In this document: one piece after another, positions 1-14,551 of the stretch
Numbering within the stretch: position 1 is the first letter of the stretch
How the letters are laid out: every line of letters begins with the position of its first letter
Source of the DNA: Vespula vulgaris
Lineage: Eukaryota > Arthropoda > Insecta > Hymenoptera > Vespidae
Reading direction: 5' to 3'
Length of the DNA stretch: 64,000 bases
Assembly (NCBI RefSeq): GCF_905475345.1
Contig: NC_066586.1
Location: 186,501 to 250,500 of the forward strand
Program-made: the position numbers and the translations under genes
Notes under the pieces: model-generated
What the model was told of the DNA's origin: nothing
Databases searched by the model: none
What the model saw: only the letters and a program-made list of their open reading frames with translations

Positions 1-3000
1 GGAGAACGTTTGCGACGAGCGGGAGAATCTCGATATTTCCTCGAAGGAGTTTCGACGTACCGAAAGAGACGATCGAAATACGTGAGCCGTTAAGCTCACA
101 GGTCTTTGTCCCCTCGAAATGAAATCGTCCGCAGGAGAGTAGTTCGAAACGTGCTCGCACGCGCGTCCACCGAGCGGACTCGTTAATCCACTTTTCTCTG
201 CCACTGCGCGCGAATTACTATGCGATCGTTTCGAGAACGCTCGATTCTAAAACAGATTCGTTGAAAGAGGACAAAATCGCTTCGCGCGCGCCCGATTAAG
301 GGGAAAAACTACGCGGAACTCGTAATCGAGAATTTGATCTTGTAATCGAGAAACCTTGAAAAGTAAGTTGAGATGGGGTCGGCCAGGACGATCGACCGAC
401 TACTCCCTTTGAAATGTGGACTTCATCGTCCGAGAGAAAAGGAATCTTTTGGATTATTTACAGAAATGAAAATACGTTGCAGGAAAAAGACGAGCGAAGA
501 GAGAAAACAAGGGAATAAGTCGAAAGAGATCATCCAGAGCCGAAATGAAAGGCGAAATAATTTATCGCAAGGGTCAGAGGGTCAGGGATTGCGCGATGTT
601 GTTGCGTGGCTACGCGAGAGCGTAGTTATCGATTCTACGCTCGTTAAGGAACGTTTCCTCTTATTCGGGTCATTAGGGTGAACATATCTTCTCGACGCTT
701 TTTCCATCGTCTCGAACGATCCGAACGGCCCGAGCGACGAGTAACGACGTACTACGAAGGAGGCAGAGCTATTCTGCCTCGAACGATATTATCCGTGCCA
801 ATTGTTTTTTAGAGAAACGAGTCGAAAAAAAGACGTTGGAACACGCACGAGTCGGTGGAAAACGTGCGAACGGAGAAACACGCCAACAAGTGTTTCTGGC
901 ACGAGTCAGCACGGTTTTTCGTCGAGGCAAGGATTCCTGGCGATGTTTCCAACGGGGCTCGAGGACGCTCGCGACGCGTCGAAATCGCTACGACATTCTG
1001 CCATTCGCGAAGAGACTCGTTCGGTTCGAAGGAGGGTCGCGGGAAAGGGGAAAGCAAGGGATAAAGACTCTTCGCGATTAATGAAAAAGAAAAGTGGATT
1101 CGGTCGTCGAATGCAAACACGAGGATAACTGCTAACTCCTGTTCGCCTTTGTTGCTGCAGTCGGATTAACTGAAAATATTCAAAAGAGAATCGCATCGAA
1201 CGATTGTAAGGCGAACGGATCTCTTTCGCAGGGGCACAAAGCTGCTACGAAAGTTCTACTTTTCTCGCTGGCATTATATCCTTTGAGCAGATACGCGTTG
1301 CCCGACGACAAAAGGAATTAAACGAGTCGTCTTCGAGAACGTTCCCTTTTCCGATTAAGCCGAATGAAATCAGTCGGAAATACTTATGCGCGTCTTCTCT
1401 GCTTCCCCCTTTACCCTCTTCTTTGTCTTTCGACGAAGGAAGAACGAAGAGAGACGAAACGAGAGAAATAAGAAGTACAAAGGAACGACGAAATAAAACG
1501 TCGCTCTTGACCTCGGCCATAGGTCATACTCGTTTTGCGACTGGAAGAAACGACGTGGAACGAGGCGCGCGACGAAAAAGATGGACCGAATTTCGTGATT
1601 TACCTCGATGCATCGACGAGTTATCGTCCTATTGTTTGCTCTCTATATCGAACGTAGAGCGATATAAAAAGCAAGATAAATGTGCTGAGCGCACGGGATC
1701 GATATGTACCTAGTCCGACCCTAGCCATGAAAATGAAGACGTAATCGAATAAGCGGGTGAACTTTTTAATCGAGTCAAGGAATTCGCGGCAACGCTAAAA
1801 AAGCACGACTTCTTCGCAAATGGAAGAGAGTTCTACGTAATCGAATTGTTCCGCGAACGACTAGGACCATTACTGCGATATCAGATATCGAGCGTATTTT
1901 TTTCCCTTTTTTTTTTTTTCTTTCCTACGTCGGTAAAAGATAGCTTTATCGCGTCGCGTATCCATGGAAACGCGAAACATCCGAAATGCGAAAACTATCG
2001 GAAAGCGTTATCGTAGACGTTGTTTTTCCGTCGCGCTCTCGTTACACGCTCGAAGAAGATGGGACGTCGGTGGAGTGGGAAACGACTCGATAGTTTCTCC
2101 AACGTGTTGTTCGACGTACAGCGAAACGAGAAAACGGGTTAAATTCTATCGAAGCGCGTTCGATGAGTGATTCACAGAAGGGGTCTCGAAACTCTTCGCG
2201 GAAGACTCTCGACGAGTACCGAAGTTTCGACTTTCCCAAAGGATGAACCATGGAAACTGTTTAGCGACACCGCGGAATATCTTTCGATATTAATTAGATC
2301 GTTGCTCTTACCTCTGATACGGCACGGGAGATTAGAATACTCTCCTATCGGAAGAAAAATCTATTAACGACGAATTAAAACAGGTACGACATCATCGTCG
2401 AGCGTGCTCCTCGAGTCAGTGCACCTCGCGTATATGCATATTCATATTTAGGCCGTTCACCGCTCTTTCGTTGTCGACGTTTTCCTTTTTCTCTCCTTTG
2501 TACCTTCACCCTTTCTCCTTGTATTTTTTTCTATTTTTTTTCTTTTTATCTATAAGAGGTAGATCGGACAGAGACCATAGAGAGGAATCAGCTTAAAACG
2601 CGTATGCTAATCGAACGTCCGAAGTCGAAACGAACGATTCAACGGTATAATTGACAAAATTCGTTTTGGTCGTTGATCGTCGTCCATCGGGTCCTTCTTC
2701 TCCTTTCCCTTCTTCGTAGAGCCGATGTACGCGATCGTACGCTACGTGTATATGTACACTCATATACGTAAATAACGTCGATATAGATTCCAGAGATATT
2801 CGAGTTTACACTCCGAAACACGCGTGAGATTTAAACCATTTGGTAAACGATGTGTATACGCGCACGTACACATGCATACACACACACATATACATATATA
2901 TCGTTTCGACTATAATATTTCATACGTGTGTGTGTGTATATATATATATATATTTTTATTTTTTCTTTCTCTCTCTTTCTCTCTTCTTCTCGTTAGGTAG

Positions 3001-4609
3001 TCGAAGAGTAGACGATGATAACACACGGTAAAATACACAGGCGCACGCGCTCGCGCGCTCTCACATACACGTACACCGGCGCGAATTCGCGTGCGCCCGG
3101 AATGAAATTCAATTTAAATCCTCTCGCTTTCGGGTCGATATGTCACGTGATATATCCACTATCCTCCACTCTAGTATCCATCTTTTCGCGACAAAGAACG
3201 ATTTCTTTTCTTTTGCTCCTCGTCTTCCGTTTCCTCCTCTTCAACGTCTCCTCTTTCTCCTCTTCCAGCTTTCGCGTGGACGCGATTTCGTGATTTTGTG
3301 CGATCCACGATTCGAGAATAACCTCGAGTAACGATGATAGTAAGAACGATAATGACGATAACAGAAGGATGCGAGCCGTCGACGAGACTGCCAGCACCGC
3401 GGAGGAAACGAGGCTTTTCAAGTCCCCTTAAACTTTATTATGCCTCTCCTTCTCGTTGCAACGACGACTTCTCGCAAGCTCCTCCTCGCTGGAAAAATTT
3501 AGATCGTTACCGGTGGAACGCGTTACCGGTAAAACACAACACGTGACGCGCGCGCTCTCTCTTCCTTTCGCTCTCCCCCTCTCTACCTCCCTCCCCCTCT
3601 CTCTCTTTCTCTCTCCTTTCTCCAAATCGTTTTCTACCAATTACCCGTTCTTACGAGAATTTACGTTTCGTTAAGTTTGGAGACGCATCGCTTTCGTCGA
3701 ACGTTAGATTCGATCGTTCTTACCACGTTTTTATTCCGCGTACGTCAGAAATTTTCGATTCGTTTGTACGCTCTTTGTAGAGATTTTCAAAGTTCAAGAG
3801 CGTGCGAGTTCAAAGTCCATCGTGGCAAAGACGATTTGTCGGTCGAACGATGGACGTTCTTTCAACGGCGGTGTCGAGGATCTCGCATAGCGTACGATTC
3901 GCTGTCGTCGCAAAGTCTCTTTGCGATAAAATTTCATCGGAAAAAGCACGAGAGAGAGAGAGAGGGGGGGGTGGGGGAGGGAAGAAAGAAAGAATCGTCA
4001 AGAAAAAACCCTTGGTGGGCATTTACAAAGCCGAGAGAAACCAAAGAAAGGGGATAAACGAAATGTTTTTCATGACGTCTCCCTCGCGAAGGAAATCGAA
4101 CGAACGTTAACTCGTATCGCTCCTCGAAAGGGAAGAGCGCATCGTTTTCGAATCGGAAATTGGAGGGTTCTCGTGCGCCACGTTAACTAACGCGTTTAGC
4201 CGTTAGGCGTTAGCCGATGAAAAAGAGTAGTCGTTACTCGCGCGATACTCGGATCTCGAGCGAAGGAGAAATCGCGCGTTCGACGATCCGGCAACGGTAA
4301 CCGGCCGCCGACCTTCCCGACATATTTTCCCTCGGCATTTCCACGTTTCCAGGAGGACGGAGGAGCACGCTAGTCGATCGATTTCGCCCTCGTCGCTGGT
4401 AACGAACGCTCTCTTCGCGAGCATAGAATCCCGAGCGTTTCGTCGTAGATTCCGAGGCATTCCGAGCAAGAGCAAGTAGATGTCACGTTTGATCGTCCGC
4501 TGTCTAATTTTCGCGAGAGGCTCCGATCGTTGTCACGAAAATTCATCGATTCTCTCACTGTCCGTTTCGCGTTTCCCACGCGACGCTTCGATATAATCCC
4601 TTTATCTTC
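1..4609. other. Non-coding region, probably intronic to unc-13
   Basis: No convincing exon is visible on either strand; the ORFs here are short, overlap each other and have random-looking compositions. It is most simply the left part of the long unc-13 intron downstream of the ratchet site at 18675, because no 3' end of the gene appears. It holds a (CA)n/(TG)n(TA)n tract near 2874-2953, long pyrimidine-rich stretches at 2500-2560 and 3540-3640, and a G-rich run near 3963-3985. An octamer-like ATGCATATTCAT element sits near 2435. Intronic status is an inference. Confidence 0.5.
2874..2953. repeat. (CA)n / (TG)n(TA)n dinucleotide tracts
   Basis: A run of CA/TA dinucleotides near 2874-2900 is followed by TG repeats passing into TA repeats at 2926-2953. 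This is an ordinary compound microsatellite; the two halves are partly complementary and could fold back on each other. No function is inferred. Confidence 0.8.
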
Positions 4610-5570
4610 TTGGAGGTAAACCGAGTTGGGATAACGGTAACTTTGCGCGTTTCTACCGGCGACGCCGGTATTCCTTCCTTCCTTCCTTCCTTCCTTCCTT
4701 CTTTCCTTTCTACTTGGTTTCTCGCGAAAACGCGCGGTCCCTCGCGCGGCGCGTGCTCCGCGTACTCGCGACGACTATTTCCGTACGACTACGACCGTGC
4801 TCGGCAGCACTGTGCCGGATAGCAGCGACGCTAGCTCGCCGCACGCACCCGCGCGCGCACACACACGCGAGCACGCATCCGTACGTACACGAACACACGA
4901 AATCGGCACGCTTCCGCCCTCTTCGACCCTCGCTCCCTTTCCCATTTCTTTCTACCCGTTTACTCGTCTCTCTTTCTCTGGCCCGCTTGCTCGCTCGCTT
5001 GTTTGCTAGCGCGCGCGCGCGCGCGCAATTTTTACCGAGGGGCCACCGTCGAACGTCGCTCCTTGAGAAGTAGGAAACCGAGGAAGGAGGACCGAAGGAG
5101 CGGAAGAAGAAGAAGAAGAAGAAGGAGAGAAAGTCGCGAAGAAGGCGCGGGCGAAGCAGAAAGAGTAAGAACGAGAGAGAGGTAGGTGGAGGACGAGGAG
5201 AAGGAAGCTCGGAGACGCACGCACTACTACGGCCGGCCGTGTAGGCCGCGTCGAGCACGGCTTTCTCTACTGCCGGCTGACACAACGTGTGCCGCCGCTA
5301 CTAGCTTACTCTGCCCTCTCTCCTTTCTCTCTCTCTCTCTCTCTCGATCTCCGTCGGACTACTCCCCTCTCGAGTTACCACCCTTCTCTCTCTCTCTCTC
5401 TCTCTCTCCGTTGGCCACGGGTACCTGGCCAAACCCACCCACTGCCCGATCAACCTTTCGAGAGCGCACCACCACAACCACCACCGCCACCGCCACCACC
5501 GTCGGCCTCGGCTTTTCCTCCATGGCGCATGATCCAGGGCCGTACCGACGCGTGGAACCAGCCTCAAACT
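4610..5570. promoter_or_regulatory. CpG-rich, repeat-rich promoter-like block
   Basis: This is the most GC- and CpG-rich stretch of the left half of the window. It holds (TTCC)n at 4671-4700, alternating CG at 5009-5026, (GAA)n at about 5104-5133, two (CT)n tracts at about 5327-5346 and 5383-5408, and a GGT-rich run (on minus) at 5465-5510. CT/GA tracts next to a CpG-dense block are typical of GAGA-factor-type insect promoters. On minus, ATG at 5523 in a GCCATGG context opens a 33-codon frame ending at CAG followed by GTACCC (donor at 5424), in phase 0. A plus-strand donor-like GAG/GTAGGT lies near 5177. No TATA box or initiator decides the direction, so this is only a candidate promoter. Confidence 0.35.
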
Positions 5571-8500
5571 TCAACGATCCTTTCTATTCGCTCTTTCATA
5601 GTTTTATTCGATTCGACGCTGCAAAATCTTTGTTATCTTTTTTCTTTCTCCGATGAAAGAAATAATTATTTAAGAGGGTTCGTTTATCTTTTTCGCTTGG
5701 AAATTCACTTTTTTTCGTAACTCTTTCAAAACGCGCGACAGACTATAAACGGTGAAAAAAAGAAAACGAGATATTCCACTGTGCGTCGTTCGTAGATAAA
5801 TAAATAATTTCTACGCTTTGCACGAGGGTTCATTGACATGGGTGAAATTTACGTCGAAACGCGGAAAGCCTGCTCGGTACGGCGCATGACACAGTGCCGT
5901 AGCGATCTTCCTTTCGCCTCCTTCTTCGCGCGTCTCGCGAGAGCTTTTCCAGTTTAACGAGGTAAGCGCGAACGAAAAAAGATCTGAGTTTGTTGGTAGC
6001 GATAGTCCGTGTACGCAAAGTGTTTCGATGCCGCTTCGACTCGTTTCTTTATCTTTACGATCTAGTTCTACTCGCGCTCGACTGACGTTAAAACAAATGC
6101 GTCGTCCGTTGTCAACGCGTCTTCTTTGCTATTTCATTCGCAGACATCGTTGATATCAAATGTCGATGTTAAATCGCAGAAAAGAAGTTTTCCTTGTTCA
6201 AGAATAAAATAGAATTAGAAGGAAGATATCTATTCGTTTGCTCTCCTGACTCTCGCAGAAAGTTCTCTCGCTGGAAAAAGAGTCTCCGGAGAAATACGCG
6301 TCTTCTCACTCTTTCCCACTTTTCCTTCCGATGGGAGGGGAAAAGATAACGGAAAGCTTGGTAGCATTCGCTACGTAAAATCCGTTCAAAGATATCGACG
6401 GGAGCGCGAAAAATTGTGAATGAACGAATCAAAATCGTCGTCGTGCGACCAAACGACGCGGTCGTAGTTTGCGCTCTCTCACGAGGATACACGTGCTTTC
6501 GAAGAAAAGTATTATTTATCGGGGAAGAAACAAGCGCTGAAATGAAAACGAAAACGGAATGTATGAGCGTGGAAGGTCGTTAGGATAGAGATCTGGTTGG
6601 ACCGTGTGTATTCGAGCGTACGAGAGGAAAAGAGGGAGAGAGGGAAAGAGTGGTAGTAACTACCACATCGCATACCACCGGCACTCTATATTGATTTTCC
6701 TGGGGGATGGTGTAGACGAAGAAACGAGAAAAGCAGGCAAAGAGAGAGAGAGAGAGGGAGATAGTGGAAGTGGGAGCGTTCCTCGCTCTTAGCCACCGAG
6801 GGTAACCTTTGAGGTTGAGTTCAAGGAAGATGGCGGAGCAAGCATTGCACACCGGTCGGTATAAATACTACCGTGTAAGGATAAATCCTCTCGGTTATAA
6901 GGGAATTTATAAAACGTCAAGGGTAAAACCTTTAGAGATTGGAAAATGTTTCAGAGTTATACCGAATAAAATAATAGCAATTTGCATCGACGCTAGCTAA
7001 TTCGATTCGAAAGGCGCGGCGCGACGACTCTCGCCTGTCGTCTTTCCGTTTTGTCGAAACTAAACATTTTTACAGCACGTGCTTCGACGACGTCGTCTTC
7101 GATATATCGCGTTCGCTCTGAGAAACGGTCGAGCTATATATCGCGTCTCGTTTTTGTTCCTACGCGTTAGATTTCGCGTTAACGTTGTGATCGTTCCTCG
7201 AACAAATCCTTTCCTTGTAACAATCGTCTTTTGTCTAATGACTGCCATTCGTGGCGGACGATCAAAAAATAATTACCTACTCGATACGGAGATCGGCGAT
7301 AACATTCGGAGGTGAGATGCGAAGGAACCGTGCCTCTATCGCGTAAAATCGCGTTTCCATGGTATTGATAGAAAAACATAGATACGAATCTATATTCTCC
7401 GAGAGTTATCGGCATATGCAACTAGAAATATCTTTATTTGCTGAGATCTTTAAAAGTAGTTCCATACGGTTGTTCGAGCTGGCCTACTTTTTATGCCGCT
7501 CTCAATGTGTGTACATATGTACATCCCGGCTACTCTTCTTTGTACACCTATCTATCTCCGAGGTGCGAGCGTGTGCGCGCATGCACGTGTATCGCAAAAG
7601 GGTGCGTTACGTCCAACTACTGTGCGCGATGTGAGATTTACATGGCAAAAAGAGATTACGTGCATTAGATATACACGAGAATTCCTTAACCGAACGCGTC
7701 CTATCGTTCTTCTCACGTTTCTGCTCGAGGCTTATGGCTCCGTTAAAGCAGACGCGCACTTCGACATGGTCGAAGATGTAGCATTTATTCTTAGCCCTTT
7801 TTTGCGAAAGAAGAGCAAACCTTTATACAGGTTTCTCAATAGCGTCCAAAAAGATCGGTGATCCTCTGCGGAGAGTGCTCCGAGGACTCTAACGATTCTT
7901 CGAGTCGAACGAAGCACCTTGCCGATCCCTCGACCGCATTCGCATCTGCGACTTAATTAGGTTACTCGTTGAGGAGAAAAATACGTACTGATGCCAGTCC
8001 ATCCGTTAGTCATTGATTCAAGGTATATACTCTCGAAAGTTCGTGCGTCTCGGAGGGAGGAAAAGAGGGAAGAAAGAGCAACGCGCGCAACTAAAGCAAC
8101 TTGACAGAGAAGAGACAACTATTTATTGTTTCGATTTATTTTCGGTGTGACCCTCGAACGACCATCCGTCGATTACGTCGGGGACCGTAATCGAAAGCAA
8201 TAGGACAAAACAGCTCGGCCAAGAAAGCCCTCATTTTTTTTTCTTCCCCATGGATCGGTCCGAATGACGCTCCGAAAGGATAAAATACAAAGGAGATCGT
8301 ACGAGCGTGATAGATCGTACAAAGAGATAAAAGAGGAATAAAAAGATATAGGTATCGTTCGATTAATGCTGAGAATATTTTACTTTTGTACAGGGCTTCG
8401 GCTTTTTTTACACGAAACGATCGATACGGTTTTTCGATGAAACGATATCGATGAAACGAGAATAAACAATAGACCGTACGTTTCTATTTTTCTCTACGTA

Positions 8501-11500
8501 CGTGCTTTTCTTCTCGTATTTGTCGGACCGTCGTTCCGCAGGGTCCTCGATCCTGGCGCGAGCATCGTGTAACGAGTGGTAGCAAACTCGTTCGTGCACG
8601 ATGCACGAGACACGAAGGAGATGATCGTTTAAGCGAGCAGGATGCGCGTTGCACATGCGTGCATGCACGGATCGTTACCGAAATTAGAGTACCGAACCAC
8701 CCGCTGGGCTGGTGCTACACTTTTTTCTTATTACTCTACGAAGAGTCTGGGGAAGAAAGCACTCGTTCGTTCCTACAAACTTTTTTCTCTTCCTTCCTCG
8801 TCTCGAGATAATAATCTTCGGGAAAAGGGTAAAGTTACGGCGTCGAAGATCGGGGAAGGAGCTGAGAGTCGATGGAAATTTTGATAAAGGAGATTCGATG
8901 CGTGTAATTACAACGTCGGGATGTTTCTCTTCGTTAACTAATTAGTTTTCAATCCGTACTAAGGGAGACTGAAAGTTCGTCTAAAATTCTCGAAACGGTA
9001 GTCGCGTCTTTGAATTTTCCACGGTAGAAAATATAAAGTACTCGCGTACGAGTACGACGCTCTTACTTCTATTCGCACTTTCGAGTTACCTTACGCGTAA
9101 GAAAACTTTCCACTTTTCGCGAGGAATAACGCAAACCCGAGAGAAGCTCTTTCCCCGCGGAAGATACATTATCGCATTATGGAACTTCAAAGCCGATTTC
9201 GAATTCTTTCGCGGCTAAAAATATCTCGATCGCATTATGAGAAGCCGCGAGAAAACTTGCGAAATTAATAATCGACAACGTCCATCTCTTTTTCTCAAAA
9301 ACCGTGAGAAAATCGGTTACGGTTTATTATTATCGTTTCTCAGTTTCTACTCCTTGCCGGTAGAAAAGTAATTAAAATTTTTTATAAATAATTCCAAACA
9401 ACTACATTCTCCTCTCTTTTCAATTATTCTCAACTTTCTCAACTTTTTCAATTATAACAAATTTTTGTCTATTTACTTTCTACTCCTACTCGGCATAACT
9501 TCGGCCAAGTCGAGAGCTTCAACTTTTCTCGCGAATTCCATTCACGAAGTAATCGTTTAAAATTCATTTTGTTGAAAGCAAATCGTTAATTATGATTTCA
9601 TTGATCGTACCACCGTTACGATTGTCCCAGTACGAGTATTTTCAACAAATCCTCGCTTTTCTCTATATTACTTTAAAGCAAGGTTCGAAAGGGAGCTTTG
9701 TGTTACGATACGTTGCCCCAACGGCCCGAGAGTCGGATAAAATCAGAAGGCCTACTGCTGCTATAGCGCGAGAGAAAGGCAGAGAGAAAGAGAGAGAGAG
9801 AGAGAGAAACGAGTGCAATGGTCCGTGAGTTTCGAAAGTTTCCGTAATTAAAGCGCGATCCACTGCTCGTATCAGTGGATATAACCAGAAACGGTTAAAG
9901 TCTCGTTCTCGTTCTGATTTTAGAAACGAGGGAAAGATAATAGGTTTAAAGTTATACTTTAAAGGGAAAATTGTATGTCCTCGACGTATCGTTGACCATT
10001 GACCGAACTATCGCTCGAACTATCTCTCTCTTCCTTTCTCCCGATCCGAGACATTTATTTTTATTACTCATTACATTTATATTACACGATTCATCAATGT
10101 TTTTGAGATCGTATCGAGTTATCTCTCGCGCAGTTTCGCGAATAAACAAGGAAAGATCATGTCCAAATTCCGTAGCGAGAAAAAAGAAGCGGAAAGAAAG
10201 AGAAGGAAAAGCGCGTTGATCGATTAGAAAGCTCGTAAGTTCGTGCAATGACCTACTGGGATCGTACGAGCGAAAGAAGGTCGCCACGAATTCATGTTTT
10301 ACCGCTTGTAAAAATTTATGGAACGTCATTCCGCGAAAACTGTGTAAGCCGACGAGATAGGAAAAAAGTGAGAAAGCGAGAAGGGAAAAAGTGCTCGACT
10401 CTTCATGAAGCTACGAAGAAGCGATGCGTCGAATAAATGCGAAGGGTGATTCTTATCGAGAAAAGTATGACGAAGGGTCGACACGTAGCGGCTTATCGTC
10501 TGGTTCACTTGTGCGATAAGCATGATTAAGCATACGACCAAGTACTCGTAACGATCATCGTAACGATATTACTGATTCGTCGTAACTTTCTTCGAATATC
10601 GTGCCAACGCTCCCAGTTTCTTTATTCGACGTAAAAATTATTAGAACGTAAAATATACGAGGTAGATATGCGGCTGATAAAATCTGGTTATCGGTCTTCA
10701 TAAATATCAACTAATTTCGTATTCCATGGTATGTGCGAGACAATATTTTGCGAGGTGCGATCCTTGTCGATTCGCAGCATGCCAAAAGTATTATATATTC
10801 CAAGCGTAGAACCGAGAGGAAGCCAATGTTACGAACAAAAGTCAAAGTAGTCGTGTAATTTTCCATCCTCGAAGGGTAGTTGGGCGGAATACGCTCCTAT
10901 CAAAGCAAAGTAAACGCAACGAAGCTTCCTAATTAGTGCTTCGCGCGAATAAGCGTCGTTAATAAGTATTGCAGAACGAGATGATTCCGTTTACGACTAC
11001 TCGTCGTATAATACGAACGCAATAATTCGATTTCTCAACACATTTCCCTTCATGAATCCAAAACAGACGAATGTAAATGATTGACCAACTGTCTTATTCA
11101 TTCACGAGAGAACGTTATCAAACTTCTTTGTGTCCAGCATCTATTATGGATCGTATTTACCGAGTTTGCATTTGCAAGTGTCGTTACGCTTGAAATATTC
11201 AAATGTTCAAATGTTCCTTTGTATTGAGCCGGACTATTTGCGTAGCAACGTTGCGCGTACCCTTTTCAAACGATCGACTCGAGCTCGTTCGACCAAATCT
11301 GTCGGTGGAAACTCGATTACCTAACTATTTTTCAATAAACTCGACCTATCAAACTTACGTCTGTCTCGGAAATATTAACGAGCTTCGTTTGTAAGCACGA
11401 CCCAAATGCAATCTTTTAAATTATTTTCATCAACAAACGATCTTTCTCGTAAAGTTACAAGGACACTTTGGGCTTTAGTATGTTTACCGTAATAACGAAC

Positions 11501-12680
11501 GTTTTCACCAAAGTCTCGTCCGTCCGATCAATCGAATATCCGAGCAAGAGAGAGTGAAAGAGAGAGAGAGAGAGAATAGGTCAAAAGGGTTAATTTACGA
11601 GCAAATGACAAGCCGCCTCTGTCAGTAACAGCCGACGCCTGTTATCCGCTATCAATGGCTCGATATAATCGTTCGTCCCTTAGTGAAAGAACGATCGAGG
11701 ATTCGCTAGAAAATTGAAAACGTTTCACGTATCGTCGAGCTGCAGACGCATAGAAAATTTAACCAACGAGTCAACGGAGTTTCTCATTTCGAAAGAAAAT
11801 CCTCGGAGGATACATAATTCTCCGGGAAGTGAAATTTTATGCTAATGCATTCTCTGATACTCGTGTAATTACTTTCTACCACTTTACGTATATATATATT
11901 ATCTTAAAAAGAGTTATAATAAAAAATAAAAGAGGAAGAGGAAGATATGAAGTATTAGTCGGTTGCAAAGTGGAAAATTAGTTGCACTGTGAAGGAGCAA
12001 CAGTGACCAATCGAATAAAATTATTTTCATCGTAACATTCCAAGACGAAACATTGAGAATCCTCTGCGGATCTCTTAAAAGCAACTGCCGTTTTCGTAAA
12101 GAGGAAAGAAGGAGAGGAGTAAAAAGCTAGTTTTTGGTCGCCGAGAGCATCGAGGCTTCGAACTTAAAGTCGTCGATGGTTCATTCTCGTCGTCGACCTC
12201 GTCTTGTTGGCGTCTTGAGCAAACAACATTTGAATACCAGCAACTGGATGAGAAAGAATCGGACGATGGTTGGCGCATATATATATTCCTGGCCTAGATT
12301 TTAAAAGAAGAAAAAGAAAAAGAAAAAGAAAAGCGTGGAATGAGTTAGGCGAGAATGAAAAGTGTGTCTGCGTTTGAGAGATGAGAATATGGAATAGAGA
12401 AGAGCAAGAAAAAGAAAGAAAGAGGGAAGGAGAATAGCCGACAAAGTTTAGTTCGAGGTGACGGTAGCTTGGCTAGCAGCAGAAGCGACCCTGCGTTTCT
12501 TGCCTCGTGATGCGCGTATACGCTAGTGTATTATGAAAGGAGGCGAATTAACTGTTCTTAAAATAAAAAAGAAAGAAGGAAGGAAGTCTTGTCCCCTAGG
12601 AGAAACGTGAAAAGTTTTTCTAGCATATCTTTCAAAGTTGGCGTACGTGCATGCTTTTCGACCTCTCTCGTTGTATCGTT

Positions 12681-12683
<3 letters not shown>

Positions 12684-12743
<60 letters not shown>
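12684..12743. repeat. (CT)30 microsatellite
   Basis: A perfect CT run of about 60 bp, the longest dinucleotide repeat in the left third. A minus-strand transcript would carry it as (GA)n. Such tracts can bind GAGA factor as DNA. It creates spurious SLSLSL-type reading frames. Confidence 0.95.
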
Positions 12744-12748
<5 letters not shown>

Positions 12749-14444
12749 GGGCGCGCGCGTCAATATTCGACCTTTATTATATTATATTATATTACATCAT
12801 ATTTGAGGGGCTACGTAATACAGAGTAATACAGAAATTTAAATGAAAATCGGATCAATGGATAAATAGACTCCATGAAAAAAAAAACGAACGAGATTTAC
12901 GATTCGTCTCGATTCATCCCACTATATCCATTTAAGCATTATTTAGATTATCTCCGATAAAAGGTATTCGCGAAGGTATTAAAAGAGCAACTCGAAAAAG
13001 CATTGAAGAATATTTGGTCTCTCGTCGAAAAGACGTTCCATGGGAAAAGTATAAATTTCGTTAAATACTGAGCGATTAGGATTAAACGAGAGAGTCGTGC
13101 AACGTCGTCGGTTGTCCGGGAAAGGAGAAGGATCGTTCGCGAATTAGAAACGCCCGTAGAAAATGAAACTGTGAATGTATAGTCTCGTTAAACTTCCTAA
13201 TTGTCAGCGATACGAGGAAAGTCGAGACGAGACGAAACGAGACGATTCTAATTGTCCTGTCGTTACACAGTTGACATCTGTTTCGTTCTAACTGAGAATG
13301 CCCACCGTCGTCGTTCTCGCGCGACTTTTCGACCTTCTCTCCTTGTCTTAATTAAGTAATAACTCGATTAAGCAACAAACCACCGGGAGTATAATCGTTA
13401 GCAATTAGTAAGAACGAGACGACTCTCCGAGTCCCTTTCCTTTTTCTCGAGGGTCCACGAGTCGATCGATTTTGTCCGCCGATAACCACACACGCTGTCG
13501 TGTCTCTCGAGTATAAAAGTTTAGTAAATAATATCAACAAAATACGACGATACTTAATCGCGAGTATCGCGTAGCTTGTCTTTTCTTTGACGAAAAAAAA
13601 AAGAAAATAAATAAATACGATGAAATTTTAAAGGGCGAACGCGAGCCCATAAGATTTTACGAGTCGACCAAATTATTTCATCGTTTAATGCGGCTACAAG
13701 GAAGATAGGACTCTTTATCAAAAGTCATACATAGAGAGGAAAGAGAGAGAGAAACGAACACACGTTTGGACTACGTATCCTCGACTCGTGAACTCACGAT
13801 CGATTTTCGTGGGAGCTTCGATTGGCCGACGACCTGCCGGCGACTCGTGGCTTGGAACTTTGCCAAAAGGTCACGGAGCAACATGTATACGAGACTAGCG
13901 TGCGTCGTTATCGGGCTTCTACAAATCGCACGCCGTATCGTTCTGCGAACGCCTTGCTTCCTCTAAACGTAGACTAATAAATGGACAAATTGATACGCAA
14001 AAATAGACAGTAATTATTCCAAAGTGAAAGAAAATCGAATGTACGTACAATAAAATTAGGATTTTCGATTTGGATTCGGAAAGAAAATGGATAGTTCTTT
14101 CGCTTTCCCGATAAGGATGAGAGAGAAAAATCGAAGAAGAATCGAGATGCTTCTCGCCTTTTATCTCGAGTAAAAGTTACATTCGACTCGGTATACGGTT
14201 TCAACCCTATACGCGAGAATCAAAATCTTGAAGGACGCGACAGTACACACATGTAGCTACGTAGATACGTTAGGCTAGACACTTTCGGGAATTCCGACCT
14301 ACAACGGAAAGCACTTAAAAGCGTTTGAAAGCATAGTATCTCTCGCCCTCGTTGAAAGTGAGACGCGCGGGATGGGTAAGGAAAGAGTACGAAAGAATAT
14401 AGTGAAAGAGGACGGACCGATGGAAGGGGAAGTAGAGACGCGAG

Positions 14445-14480
14445 ATGGATGGATGGATGGATGAATAAAGAGAGATAGAC

Positions 14481-14544
<64 letters not shown>
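14445..14544. repeat. Compound (GGAT)n-(GATA)n-(GA)n microsatellite
   Basis: GGAT repeats at about 14445-14462 pass into GATA repeats at about 14473-14513 and then GA repeats to about 14544. The ordered change of unit suggests successive slippage from a common seed. Each GATA unit is also a core GATA-factor motif. Confidence 0.95.

Positions 14545-14551
<7 letters not shown>

Noticed and set aside
12589..12841. Ser-Leu repeat ORFs
   Set aside because: Direct translation of the (CT)30 microsatellite.
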